Shown here in pieces: positions 24,078-36,799 of a stretch of 64,000 nt of DNA. The notes under the pieces are model-generated. The model did no database searches. It had not been told where the DNA came from and worked only from the letters and a program-made list of their open reading frames with translations. A program made the translations under genes and the position numbers. The stretch spans positions 17,437,125 to 17,501,124 of the forward strand of contig CM075862.1 in NCBI GenBank assembly GCA_037975125.1, written 5' to 3'. Numbering within the stretch: the stretch's first letter is position 1; each line of letters opens with the position of its first letter. Origin of the DNA: Latrodectus hesperus (taxonomy: Eukaryota; Arthropoda; Arachnida; Araneae; Theridiidae).

Positions 24078-24154
24078 AAATTTTGATTAAAAGGAGTGTC
24101 GCTTTTTGAATATGATGTCAGATGACAATCCTTATGTTTTGAAAGTACTAAAAC

Positions 24155-24160
24155 AATAAA
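24155..24160 (+). promoter_or_regulatory. MTPAP polyadenylation signal
   Basis: The first AATAAA after the stop codon, 78 bases downstream. Confidence 0.7.
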
Positions 24161-25716
24161 CGTAATTTTTTAAAGTAAAATTATGCATTTATGAGAGAAA
24201 ATATTATATACATGTGTTTTTTAAAAAGTTTTAAATTAATCAAATATTTAACTACATATACTATTCATGAATAAAATTATATACTAAGGTCATTTAAAAA
24301 TATATTAATAAAACTTTAATAAGAGTCCTAAGCTTTGTGTACTAATATAACCATTTCTTATAAAAATTTAAAAAAAACACTGAAATATTCACAAATAAAT
24401 ACACTATAAAAATTTCAAGTGTAGTTAGATATTTAAATTTCTTCGAAACTATCATGAGTAAGTTATTTAAAGACTTAAGACTCTTCCAGACCGAGGTGAG
24501 AACTTCCGTTGTCTGGTCGCCCCATCTGGCGTTAGTTCTCAAAGCTTGTGTAGGGGAGTATTCAAAACAATATTATTGGTTGAAATTGCTTGTCAATCAA
24601 TCCTATGAAATTAGCGAGTCTGCCAGATTTGGCCCTTTATATCGTGAAAATTAAAGTACTAACGCCATAAAAACAGCCCAAAAGAAAGTTTTAAATTTGC
24701 TCCTAACAGCTGCATACATCAAATTATCCCCAGGGTTCTTAGAATAGGGGTGAGGGAAAACGGGTCAGTTCAAATGCTTAACGAAACTGACACCGGAATT
24801 ACCCATTGCTGTCTTAGGGACCATTAGCTGCCAGTGATTCTAAAGAAAAGATTATTTTATTTAGAATTCGGCTTTTATTACAAGGATTCGGCTTTTATTA
24901 CTTAAGACAAATTGCAAATGTTTAGTGATTTTACAGTTACTAATTAAACGGTCAAAAATGATTATCAGAATTCAAATCAAACCTAAAATATATGAATGAT
25001 TAAAAATATATTTTTAAGTGCCTTGGTTCAATTTGATTTTATGAGACTTGATCCATTGACTTATAATACTTTTGAGACAGATGAACGGACAGGACAAGAT
25101 AAGACAAGATTATATATATAATAATCATTACATCCATTTTTATATGATTAGAATTACTTAGAGCTTGAAAGAAAGATTCATCTTATAAGTCCCTACATTC
25201 TAACTTTATTCCTCAATATCAATAAAATTAACTAAGTTATAATTAGAAGTACACATTTATTAAAAAGTTAATATTATGGTGTAAAATGTGTTGTGAAATA
25301 CGTTTTAAATCTGAAGATTTTTAAAACTCTTCAATTATTTTATTAGTTTTTTCCTCTGGCTTGATAAAAACAAATTTAGATTAGCTCTAAATATGCATTA
25401 TAAAAATACTCAGGTAAACTAGATTAAAATAAGTTTAGCAAAACTGTGAAAAATATAAATTAGGTTTATTTGTCAACAAATAATCAAATGCAAATACAAC
25501 TTATAGTAATACGAGAAAAATATAGTTTTATGCATTATTTACAACCACCCAAAATTAAAAATAAACTACAAATGTAATAAATTTAATTTCATGAGCATAT
25601 GAGAAATTCAGTTAATACCTTGAAGTATATATGAGGTAAAATAGTAATTAAAATAAATCCGTTAATAAAATAATAGAAATGCTTAAGCAATTCATTTCAT
25701 GAAGAAAGGAACATAA

Positions 25717-25719
<3 letters not shown>
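24161..25719. other. Intergenic DNA with one GC-richer block
   Basis: Mostly AT-rich. The part at about 24480-24850 is GC-richer and looks like an unclassified repeat fragment; its short open frame has no recognisable motif. Nothing else was recognised. Confidence 0.45.

Positions 25720-25792
<73 letters not shown>
25720..25792. repeat. (TA)n microsatellite
   Basis: About 36 TA units followed by three TACA units. Confidence 0.95.
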
Positions 25793-25796
<4 letters not shown>

Positions 25797-25814
25797 CATA
25801 CAAAGCTGAAAATT

Positions 25815-25863
25815 AAAATCCAAAAATTAAAAGTTTAATTAAAACTTTTAATTTTTGGATTTT
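25815..25863. repeat. Perfect inverted repeat, 22-bp arms, 5-nt loop
   Basis: Arms 25815-25836 and 25842-25863 are exact reverse complements. The pairing extends outward imperfectly (CTGAAAATT with AATTTTTCAG). It sits between the (TA)n tract and the T22 tract that borders the YqaJ relic. Confidence 0.9.
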
Positions 25864-25898
25864 AACAATTTTTCAGTTTTTTTTTTTTTTTTTTTTTT

Positions 25899-26425
25899 GT
25901 CTGTTCCTTAATTATATAACTTGGATTTCTTATGTCCATTGATCGGAGATAACGTGGATCAATTAGTTCTGGCAAAAGATTTTCAAAATAAAAATCATTT
26001 AATTTCGTTTTCATTTGTGTCTCCCAAAATATATCCTCTTTAAAAATTTGTTCAGTTTTATTACCTTTTGGGGACCAAATGGCAAATCAACAAAAGTTTC
26101 ATTCACTAATATGTAATTATCCTTTGATTTGATAAATAAATTTATGATTTTTATTTATACCTTTAATTTCTTTGTTTTTTCGGTCTTTTTGCCAGAAATT
26201 GAATGCAGATTTTTTATTAATTCACTGGGATGTATATCGCGACATGTATATGAGCATTTAATTTTAACAATGCCCTCTTTGCCAATTATTCCATCTGGCG
26301 TGGCAGTTCAATGATGCAAATTTTTATCAAGGAATATTCCACATGGCTCTATTTTAAGGCCTATTTCTTTTTCTAGTTCGAGAATGGCAGTTTTTTTCAT
26401 GAATTATCCTATTCAAAATTGCTTC
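25899..26425 (-). pseudogene. YqaJ/lambda-exonuclease-like nuclease relic
   Basis: Minus-strand translation gives, in order, KIEPCGIFLDKN, TATPDGIIGKEGIVKIKCS and YIL.NETFVDLPFGPQKV, then with a frameshift LPELIDPRYLRSMDIRNPS. This is the order of YqaJ-type PD-(D/E)xK nucleases found in many arthropod genomes, where the core reads ATPDGLIG followed by IVEIKCP. The catalytic Glu is Lys here (VKIKC), and there are stops. A 22-base A tract follows on the minus strand (25877-25898); it may be a poly(A) tail of a retrocopy or a run of lysine codons. The N-terminal half was not found. Confidence 0.6.
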
Positions 26426-26521
26426 ATATTTTACATTCGAGTATAATATTGTGTTTACTAAATTCTGGCATCCTGTAGATAGTAACTTGTGGCATACAGC
26501 ACCAAAATTCGACGCTGTTAT

Positions 26522-26585
26522 CAGTAGCGTAGTGAAGGGGGTCTATTGTGTCCCGGGCGCCGTTTTGAGAGGGGCGCATAATAGC
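26522..26585. other. Possible terminus of a hAT-like element
   Basis: CAGTAGCGTAGTGAAGGGGG and the following GC-rich bases resemble the CAGTGGCGTAGC-type termini of hAT-like elements in many animals. No opposite end was found, so it may be a truncated end. Confidence 0.3.
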
Positions 26586-26689
26586 AACTATAAAAAAAAA
26601 TTTTCAGAAAAATTTGATTTTTTCTTATTGAATTATCAATTTTATTTGGAGAAATATATTTTTAATTTAATAATTATTTTGTCCTGAAT

Positions 26690-28085
26690 AATTCTGAAAT
26701 GTAAACTATATTGGTTAGTTCCCTTTTTATGCATTTGAGATGTTTTTGAGCTTCAACTTATTTACCAAATAACATGTGTTGATGTTATATCTCTTAAATT
26801 ACGAATCAATAATTTAGGGTGATTCCAAAAAATAAGCTCGTGATTTAATCCGTAACTGATTTGACTTAGTGAATGCAGCAAGACTCACTATATTCTTTAG
26901 AATCCTAATTTTTTATGTATGTCTAAATCAAGTTGCATACCTATGAAAAGTTGCAACATTGATTAAGCAAATGAATCTTTTCTACTCATAATAAAAAAGA
27001 TATCAAATTAATATTGCATCGACAGACAAATACATCATTAGGAACTCGCTGATGTTATTTATCATTTAGGAATTTAAAAAAATTTTGATGTTCTAAAACA
27101 CTATTTGACTTGATATTCATTTATTATTATTATTATAAAACATTTTATTTAATTAACAGTTTCTCTTATAAATAAAAAAAGTGAAGTTTTAATCTCATTT
27201 TGACTGAAATAAAGTAAAAAAATCTAAAAAGGAAATTTTGTAAAACTGAAATATTATTAATGAAAACTTGCCATCAAATTGCTTATTTAAAACTATTTAT
27301 TTGAAATCAAAATATTTAAAACTTAAAGATTTTTGAAAATAATTTTTGTTGCCTTTATATTAATACATTATGTTGAAAAATTCCTTTTTAGAAAGTTAAA
27401 AGATCAAATGTATTAAATATTTTTATATGTACTCATAAAATGTTTCTTGATAATTAATCTATAATTAACTGTATATTTCAGTTTATATAATGAAAGCATG
27501 TTTGGCATAGAAATCATTTTAAAGGAATATAATGAAACCAGGCAAAATTATGTCTTGTAAAAAGCTACAGATTAATAATATTTTTGAATGAAATAAAAGG
27601 ATTCAGAATAAAAGTAATTTCTTTTTTAATATGAATTAGTTCTTATTTTAATTAAGAAATATATTTTAAAATCATAAAGTCTTATTACACATATTAAAAA
27701 TAAATTGCAAATTTTCAGGAAGAAATGGTCTCAGAGTAAAAGCATAAGATATTGTTAAGGTAAAAGTGATTAATCCGGCAATTATGTACAATGATTATAC
27801 ATAATTTACACTAAACTCGGTAAATGTGATAAATTATTGAAATATATGTATAGTCCCCAATTCGTGTTTGGAAATGTCATAAATTCCGATTACTTTGTAG
27901 AAAAATGATATTTTAATTTCAAAGAATAAGTATTTTTAAGTTATATTAAATATTTCGTACAGAAGAGTTTGAAGAACATCATGATGACTTAGAATAAAAC
28001 ATACAATAATCTCTCAGTTTAAGAATTAAAATAATTGTGGGTTTTTTTGTACATTCATTTCAGTAGATATAAGACAGATATATTA
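26690..28085. other. AT-rich non-coding DNA
   Basis: Nothing recognised. Confidence 0.5.
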
Positions 28086-28089
28086 GATA

Positions 28090-29694
28090 CTGTCAGTCAC
28101 AAAAGTCTATGTACATACTCTGATTTTTGTATATTTTGCACGTAACTCATACTTTCGAAAATTCAGTTTTATTTTCATAATTATTTCTCATAATAACTCA
28201 GAATAAATAAATAAAATCAACATGTTTGTGAAAACGTAATGAAAATAACAAAAGTTTCAAATTATGTGGTCACGAAAGTCTGCATACAGAGACAGGAAAC
28301 TCAAATTTTTGGCAATAAAAAAAATAAAAATACCGTTAATACTTGGTAGGCCCTCCCTTTGAAGCAATGACTGCACGCATTCGGTTTGGCACCGAATTAA
28401 CCAGGTTCTTTGTTGTTTCAGGGGAAATTTGGGACCAAGCCTGCTGCATAGACTTCTTTAGGGTTTCGACGATGGTAATTGGTTGTTGTCGTATTTTTCT
28501 GTCGACTTCCTCCCAAATGTGTTCGATAGGGTTAAGGTCTGGAGACTGTGGAGGTGAATGCAACTGTTTGAGCGTCTTGTAGAGCAGCCATTCCTTCACA
28601 ATCTTTGCTGTGTGCTTAGAATCATTGTCTTGTTGGAAGACAAACTTGCTTCCAAGTCCCAATTTTCTGACTGATGCATGTAGGTTGCCTTGTAAAATCT
28701 TCAGGTATCCAAAACAATCCATAGTACCCTTGATGAAAACCAGATTGCCAACTCCAGCTGCTGCCATGGCACCTCAAACGATCACACTGCCTTCACCGTG
28801 TTTTACGGTGGGAGTTAAATTCTCGGGGTTCATTTCTGAGTTTTTTTCCTCCAAACTTTTCAGCGGCTATCACTTCCAAAAACGTTGATCTTGCTCACGT
28901 TGGTGAACAAAACTGCTTCTGCACATATTGACAAGGATTTTGAGTTTTGGAAAACAAAGGCAAGTCTTTTCTTTCGGTTTACAGATGATACGAATGGTTT
29001 CCTTCTGGGAACTCTGCCATTGTAGCCGGCCGATCGGCGAATTCTACGAACATTTTCTGGGTGTACCTGCTTTCCAATTTCTGTTGCAATTTGATCCGCT
29101 AATTTTGGGGCACTAATTTTTGGATTTTTCTTCACTTTTCTTACCATGGCTCTTGCTTCTCGATCATTGAGCTTCCTTGGACGACCACATCAAAATTTTC
29201 TGACCTTAATTCCGCGTTTAACAAAATTTCTGTAGATTGTTTGCACAGTCGACTAACTTTTGTTGACAATTTTGGTAATTTCGGAGTAAGATTTCTTTTC
29301 ACACTTCAATTTTACTACCAAATTCCGAAGTTCTAAGGATGTTTCCTTTCCCTGGCTCACTTTAAAGCAATTCAATATTGTAATATCATGGAAAATATAT
29401 TAAGGATCAACTAACTACAAAAGTGCCACCTCAAACTTAAGTAACCTTCAACAAATCTTCATTTGTAAATTTTCTCTTCTCAATCAATCGTGTGTATGCA
29501 GACTTTTGTGACGCGCTAATTTTTACATATTCACAAAATTTCCCAGTAGATGATAGTTTGAAATTTTTTTAATTTTGTAAATCACAGTTTTTAGTGAAGA
29601 AGGAAACGTCTATTCGATTTTGCAAATTGAAATATAACTCTGTTTTGAAATGTGCCCTTTTTTAGGGTTGTACGTAGACTTTTGTGACTGACTG
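28090..29694 (-). mobile_element. Tc1-like transposon with doubled terminal repeats
   Basis: A 1605-bp element is flanked by TA on both sides. The outer repeats are GTCACAAAAGTCTATGTACA (28096-28115) and its inverse at 29669-29688. A second copy lies inside each end (28269-28288 and 29493-29512), about 173-176 bp from the outer one. This is the IR/DR layout known from Sleeping Beauty. The transposase gene, on the minus strand, is broken. Confidence 0.9.
28336..29373 (-). pseudogene. Tc1-like transposase, inactivated
   Basis: Reading from 29373 down, the paired-like DNA-binding region (LELRNLVVKLK...SEITKIV) and the GRPRKL linker are visible, with stops between. The catalytic part has FTNVSKINVFGSD where the family reads FTDESKF, so the first catalytic Asp is Asn. 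It then has FQQDNDSKHTA and SPDLNPIEHIWEEV with Asp and Glu in the usual DD34E places, and ends GGPTKY. The last 143 codons form one open frame (28336-28767). The start codon was not identified. Confidence 0.85.
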
Positions 29695-29779
29695 TAATAG
29701 TGTGAGTTTATATCGTTGAGTGAGAAAAACATTCGTCTTGCTTGGTTTGGAAGTGTGTCCCTACCGCATCGTAAAAAAA

Positions 29780-29975
29780 CAGCGGGTATGATACTTGTCG
29801 TTAAATCGAGCTAAAGAAATCTGCTCCGTTTCTCGCGCATACACATTGATGCTCAGATTTCTATTTATCGCGCATGCGCATAGGTGTATAGATGTATAAA
29901 CCTAGACGTTTCAAATAACTGCTCCTTCCGCAGCGCAAGAAGGTGACATTTCCTACCCCCTTGACCGAGAGGAGA
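29780..29975. repeat. Left inverted end of the candidate MULE
   Basis: It contains CTTGTCGTTAAATCGAGCTA at about 29793 and CpG-rich GCGCATGCGC, both repeated inverted near 36.9 kb. Confidence 0.6.
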
Positions 29976-30481
29976 GGGTCATTATCACCCCTGAAGTTTT
30001 CACCGGGACGAATCTTTACCTTTTGAGGGTGATACGCCGTGCTAGGTCTGCCGTAAATATGTTTACCATAAATACTATATTTATGGACAAGCAATCGATT
30101 TTTTTCCATTCGTTGTTTTACATACCAAATTAAGAAATATAAGAATTTTAAGATTATATACATGCATTTGTGAATCAAATTTAGTCTCTTTCAAAAACCA
30201 TGATATGGCGTATATTGATTTATTACAAGAGAATTTTCTGAAATAATTGTTTAAAATAATTACAGACTTCTTTAAAGTAATGAATTTGCAATTGGTTATA
30301 ATAAAAATGATAAGCAATAAACTAACTGAATGTTTCATAAAAACAGCATGCCTGATATTAAAAAATGTAAATAAAGATATTTTGAACAAATATTTCTATT
30401 TGTAAGTAAGTACATGCAAATTGCCGAAGTTACATTTGAAAAAGATTAAAAGTAATCTGTGTCTTAAATACAGCAATCCCT

Positions 30482-30626
30482 CAACTGTTTGTAGAAATTT
30501 GAGCGGAAAAAAGTCAGGGGCTTGAAAGGAGGAAAAAACCCATGGCATTACTGCTGTACCATAGCCATTTTCTGAGACACTAACTTTCGTAGTACAACAG
30601 TTCTACCCCGGGACGAAAAGGTTAAG
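30482..30626. repeat. Dispersed repeat, copy 1
   Basis: About 140 bp that recurs directly at 32332-32467. Shared parts include GCTTGAAAGG, TCTGAGACACT and GACGAAAAGGTTAA. Confidence 0.7.
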
Positions 30627-32331
30627 AACAATTTTCCTTGAAATAAATAAGTTTATTTAAATTACCTTCAGTTCATTATTATTTAATGAAGAACGTGTGT
30701 TACATACAGCAATAATTTCTGTTTTCTATTGATTTAAGTATTTTTATTTTTAACAAATTTCTATACTGAATGGATTAAAATACATGCTTTTTTATCTTTC
30801 ACTTTTAAGGAAAAAGCTTAAAAATAGACTTTTCCTTCCTGCTTGTTTCTGTAACTAAATATGAAACGTTTTGCACAATGAATGTAGCCAGACGAATCTC
30901 GAGTTTCTCCTTTATATGTAGCATTCAGGTTGATTGTTTCATAAAATTGCTTTGGTCATACAATAAATAGTAATATTCTGTTCATTTTACAATGAACTTG
31001 AAAAATGTTCATTCAAATAGTACATTCCAAAATATACTCGTTTTAGTCTCAGAAAATATTTTTATAAAATTCTTATCAGAATATTAACAAGAAAACATTA
31101 GCTTTATATAGGGAATAAATTCTTATCTTCAGTGTTTTAAGCTTTTATAAAACTATGCTTATTAAATTATTTTTAAAAAAACCAAAAACGTGATTAATTT
31201 AAATTTATACAGAAATTAAAACTCCGTAGAAGAAAGACTGACACAACTATCAGGCAACTTTCTCAAATATCTACCGCATCTCAATTTATGATTGGAAATA
31301 TTTTTATTTTTCTTTTATTTCTACCTGCATGTTTTTGTTGTGAGATTTAAAAATATAATGTAGTCCTGGAATATTTTCCATGAATAATACGTCGAAAGGA
31401 AGAAACCAAGAAAGATATCTAGCATCTATTCCGATATCTGTGCACGAAAGAAAAAAGTGACTTTTATAGTATTCATTATTCACACACAATAGTGAGCAAC
31501 ATCGAATAAAATATATTCCACCTTGAAGAGCAAATTTCTAACATTAGATCAAAACTAGTCCTTTCAGAAAAATTAATTTTATTAGTTCATATTAAAATGA
31601 ATGCTATTTCTTAATGAAAATGTTTCGAAGAAAAAAGAAACAAATTCTCAAATGTAGAAATACAATTAATGATTATAAATTGCTGCATAAGTTAAACATG
31701 AAATTCAACAATTTCATTAAAACAACGAAAACATAAGTTGGAACAAAGTTCATCAAATAAAAAACTTCTTTCTTTTTATAAATATAATTACCTATTTGTT
31801 TGTATATACTAATTTCACAAATGTAAGCGAAAAAAAAGACATATTATTAAATCTTTGAATTGGGACATTTCTAACACATATTTTCTCATGTGTAAATTAT
31901 TTTAAGAAACTTTTAATATTACCTTAAGAGTTCCATATTATATAATAAAAGATCAATCTCAAAACCAGCAATTTTGGTCAGGATTAGACCAAGAATAGTC
32001 ATTTTTATAGGGATTATCACTGTAAAAAATGAAAGGACTCTAATGCTCCTTTTACAGCTTATTATGTAATTTAGAAAGAGTTGACCAACGCAGGAGCCAG
32101 CTTACCAATTTACTCCTAGTTAAAAATCGCAAAATACAATGTTTAGAATCTCAGACTCTCATAAATATGAAATTGCGTAGTTAAAGGACACCATTAATAC
32201 AATTGAAAATAAAAACATTCTCTTTTCCCTTTTAAAAAGAGGAGCCAATTAAACCGTTTTTCACCAAAATTCTCCGCTCTGACAAGTCCCCAATTTTTAC
32301 GACTTTCACACACAAAAGAGCAGTAGTTAAT

Positions 32332-32467
32332 CAACTGCCCGAAGAAGATTGGGCTGGAAAAATCCAACCGCTTGAAAGGGGGGAAAATCCATGATATAAC
32401 TGCTTTACCACAGCCGTCTTCTGAGACACTCACTTTCGTTGTTGTACCACCGAGACGAAAAGGTTAA
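32332..32467. repeat. Dispersed repeat, copy 2
   Basis: Direct-orientation partner of 30482-30626, ending in the same GACGAAAAGGTTAA. Confidence 0.7.
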
Positions 32468-32592
32468 CTCTGTTACTCACGTGGAAAGTATTCGCAGCTC
32501 TTATTTAAATTTGCGCTGTAGTTGATGTTTGATAATATTGAAGAATATTTTGTTTAGTTTGAAAGTTGTAACTATTTTCTGATAGAAAAATA

Positions 32593-34817
32593 ATGTCTCA
32601 ATTAATTAACGTCTTTCAGACAGAAAATATGGAAGAGATAGAAAATTAATGTTGAATTACAGAAACACATGCTTCAAAAATGTCATCTAACTTTTTGCAG
32701 ACAGAAAACGTGGAAAAGCTGGAAAATGAATGTGTAATTTCAGAACCGAATACTTAAAAAAAATTTGTCTGTGCACTATGTAAAAAATCACTTTTATACA
32801 AACGAAATTTAACGCGTACTAAAAAGTCACAATGGCACACACACACAGTAACACAGAAAACAACAAAGCTCTCTATAAATGCAGCGAATTTAATGTTAAT
32901 TTTCCCAAGATGTATTTGTTGAAGAAACATAAGAAGGAAAATCACCCGAAGGTTTCTTTGCAAATATGTCCAATTTGCCATTTTCGCTCTGATAGAAAGG
33001 CAGTATTGGAACATTTCCAAGAAATTCATCATTTGGATTTAAACTCTGTAGAATTTGCCATTGACCTGGTCATCACTCATACAGTGGTAAGGGCCTACGT
33101 CATACGAAATATCAAGGAAGTAATAAAATTAATGCTTTTTGTCCTGCTAGTTTAAATGCTATAGAAAATGATGTGGGTTCCTGTTCAGTAACTTATATCA
33201 AAACACATATTGGGCATGATAATGAACTTGGCCACCTATTTTTAAGTGAAATTGAAAGACAAAGACTTGCTGAAAAAATAGCCTCCAAGATACCTTTTAA
33301 AATTATTTTGGATGAAGTTTGAGATTCGGTGACAGAATCAGGACTTGAAAGAATTCATCTTTTAACTAATCAAGACCTGCATGACATTGAAAGGCAGTTT
33401 AATTTAGGCTCAGAAGCTGTTCGTCATCAAAATGATGGAATCAGCGTAGATGACTGGGTAAAGGCAATGGAGGAAAATGACTCAGATTCATGTCTTCTTT
33501 ACTACAAACCTCAAGGGAAATCAGTAGAGAATTATTCATTTTTGAAATCAGAAGATTTTATTCTCGCAATTATGAATGAAGCAAAAATAGAACTTGTTAA
33601 AAAATTTGGTGTGGATTGTGTGTGCATGGATGAAACACATGTACTTAATAATTATGGCTTTCAATTAATTACATTGTTGGTTTTGGATGATATGCGGCAA
33701 GGCTTTCCTGGTGCATTTTTCATATCAAATAGATAGGATGAAGATGTTGTCAGTTTATTTTTAAGTTTTATTAAAGAAAAAATTGGACCCATAAAGCCAA
33801 AATTATTTATGTCTGATATGGCACCTTCATTTATTAATGTATGGGAAAAAGTTGTGTTGGAGCCAGAATTGAAGCTATTTTGCACATGGCATGTAGACCG
33901 AGCATGGCGCAAAAATTTAAGTAAAATTAAAAATTTAGAAAAACAAGCTGAGGTCTACAAAATGCTTCGAACATTGCTTGTAGAAAGAGAGCAAAATTTA
34001 CTTTTAATACTTTGTTACACCAAGTATTAGATAAACTTGAGAACGATGATGAAACTTTAGCATATGCCTCGTATTTCAAAGAACATTATGTTAAGTGTTG
34101 TGAAAAATGGGCGTATTGCTATAGGCTTCATGGAGGTTTAAACACTAACATGCATATAGAAAGAATGCATCGAACAATTAAATATATTTATCTTCAAGGA
34201 AAAAATATTAAGAGACTCGATAAAACTATTCACGCATTGATGCAGTTTGTCCGAGACAAAGTAGTTGATAGGCTTATAATTTACATAAAGGCAAAGTTAC
34301 AAGTAAGGTTCGGGAGATAAGGAAACGCCATGAAGCAAGTGAGTCCTTAATTACTCAAATTACAAAATTAAACGATGATTGGATTGTTCTTTCATCATCA
34401 GCTAACGAGTTGTATACAGTTTGCGAAAACTTGACTAACTGTGATTGCAAATTGATATGCCCTGAATGCAAAGTATGCATTCATAAATATATGTGTACTT
34501 GTACAGATTCAGCTGTTCGCTGGAACATGTGCAAACATATTCATTTGGTTTGTAAATCACAGGTGAATGAATCAGAGAATATGATTGTGGACACTTTCAA
34601 ATCAATAGATTTGGAAGAGGCTGAAATTTTATCAAAATGTCTTAACAATTCTTTCAATTCCTCCATGTCATTCGAAGAAAGACGTAAAAATGTTATAAAT
34701 AAGTGCTTGAGATTATTCAATGCTTTTACATCAAATGAAGAACTCGACATTTTTGAAAAACAGATGTTGGCAGTTCCACCCTTGGTTGGTGCTTTACATG
34801 CAAAAAGCATTCAATAA
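32593..34817 (+). pseudogene. MULE transposase with C2H2 and SWIM zinc fingers
   Basis: From an ATG at 32593 a duplicated ~100-bp segment (QTENMEEIEN then QTENVEKLEN) leads into C2H2 fingers: FVCALCKKSLLYKRNLTR at 32763, YKCSEFNVNFPKMYLLKKH and ICPICHFRSDRKAVLEHFQE near 32875-33030. After a frameshift near 33065 the frame reads RHTKYQGSNKINAFCPA. The MULE core follows: CMDETHVLNNYGFQLITLLV (first Asp, ~33627), LFMSDMAPSF (second Asp, ~33815), FCTWHVDRAW, and MHIERMHRTIKYIYL (Glu, ~34157). The C-terminus has a SWIM finger, CTCTDSAVRWNMCKHIH (~34495-34545). Inactivating changes include stops at about 32650, 33319 and 33734 and frameshifts near 33065, 34015 and 34310. The rest is well preserved, so loss was fairly recent. 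Confidence 0.8.
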
Positions 34818-34829
34818 TCTAAAATAGAT

Positions 34830-36795
34830 AAATGTTCTGCTAATAAAAATATAACTCCTCAGAGAAAATATATTTATAAAAAACAAATTACTAAAAAAAG
34901 TAAAATAAGTCTATTGTTTCTCCAACAGTTTCTGAAATGAACGATAATTCTCTTTCTTTAATTAAACAAAAATAATATTTGTTGAATAAATATTCTATCA
35001 TAATCAGCATTTTTTATATTGTGCATTCTTGTTAAAAGGAAAAAAGTATTTAATTATTTGTCTTATTCTATCTTTATATACTTTTACTTATCTTTTAAAT
35101 GTTATTGTATAATGAAAATTGACAGTGTAAAAATAATTTTAAAGAAAGCTTTACTACTTGTTAATGCAAGCTTTGGATTCTTATAAATAATATTTATACC
35201 TGCTTTACTATTTAGTTTATTTGCATTTGTAATTATAATCAAATTATCCAAAATTTAAAAAAAAATGGTTTTGAATCATTGCTAATTTGTACACGTGTTT
35301 AAAAATTATGAATATTCATTATGTTTTAGTTGATTAATATATTGTTTGTTTAATTTCATTATATTGTAAATAAATAACCTATTACTCTTATGTAATTTTT
35401 ATAAAGTAATTCCTATTGGTTAATGTTGATCATGTTAAATTATGCTTTTTGTGAATAACTGTTTATTATAATTGTAAGTAGAGACATTTATGTATATATA
35501 AAACTCAATTATTAAGAAACTTTTTTCATAATATATGATTACACATTTTACATATCTTGTAACTCTCATTTGTAATTTATTAATAAAAAAATTATTATGA
35601 AGAAATAAACATTCAAAATTTTTTTGCCTATGAATTTTAGTTTGATTAATTTAATGATTTTAGTTTCCAAAATTCACAAATTCAAGTATTAAATATTTCA
35701 AAATTTATGGGGTTAAATAATGTTATTTAATAAATGATTACCCTTTTCTAAATATGTGGTTATATTTCGAATAAATTGTGCCTTTATGTATATTTTTTAA
35801 ATATTTGGTTTTTATAGTTAGGTAATTATACGCAATATTGAATCATAGTAACTTTTTTTGTGATGTCTACAGTTGAGTTAAAAGTTTTTGCCATGTATGT
35901 GTGTCTTTATACTTGAAAATTATTTCAAACATTTCACCTTTATCTTGAGCTATACAATTAATTGACGCTTAACTGTTTTTGTATTCAAATAGAGATTCTA
36001 GTTACACTGAAATGCATAGGATTAAGCTGTTATTAATATTGTCAGTTTGTTTTTATTAAGAGCAGTCTACATAAATAAAATATATAAAACTTAAAAATTC
36101 AATTTGCTATTTTAGTGATGAAATTAATTTTTTAAAGTAATCAAGTAGAATTCTTTTCGAAATATAAATTTATTTATGTTGCTTAATCTGACATGAAATG
36201 TTTTTCTCAAATTTAAAGTTAATTCTACCGATATAATATACACCAATTCATTTATGATTAAAAAACATATTTAATTACAAATGTAATTTTTAAGAAAAAA
36301 AATATTTTTTATAGAAAAATATATAAATTTATATTTTACTTTTTTACCTATAAATATTTTCCCAGAACAAAAATTGTGAGTGCGGGAATGACCATTAAGC
36401 ATTTTCTCTCCCTATCGAACATTTTCCAGTTTATTAAACAATAAAGGTATATACACACATGAAGTTTTTAAACTAATTTTGAATTTGTACAATTCTAAGC
36501 TAATCAGCCAAAATGGAGATCTTAAATATAATCTATATAATAGAGACACACTTATTTTAACTTTCGATTAAAAAAAACTTCCATATGAGTATATACAATT
36601 ATTTAAAATAAAACAATATATAAGTATTACAATAAATGAGTAATGTCAATTATATTTTAGCAATTAGATAAAAACATATTATATACGTTAACAAACTTAA
36701 ATAATTAATGAAACAAAATAAAGTTAATGAATAATCTACTACTCTTCCCAACCTTTTCCTAAGTTAAATTAAATCCCTACGTAAACACAAATAGT
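34830..36795. other. MULE interior, right arm
   Basis: AT-rich sequence between the transposase relic and the right inverted end. Nothing recognised. Confidence 0.45.
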
Positions 36796-36799
36796 AAGG

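Larger units (their letters stand above)
29976..32590. other. MULE interior, left arm
   Basis: AT-rich sequence between the left inverted end and the transposase relic. It contains the two copies of the 140-bp dispersed repeat and no recognised gene. Confidence 0.45.

Noticed and set aside
28343..29116. Plus-strand frames over the Tc1-like element
   Set aside because: Antisense shadows of the transposase.
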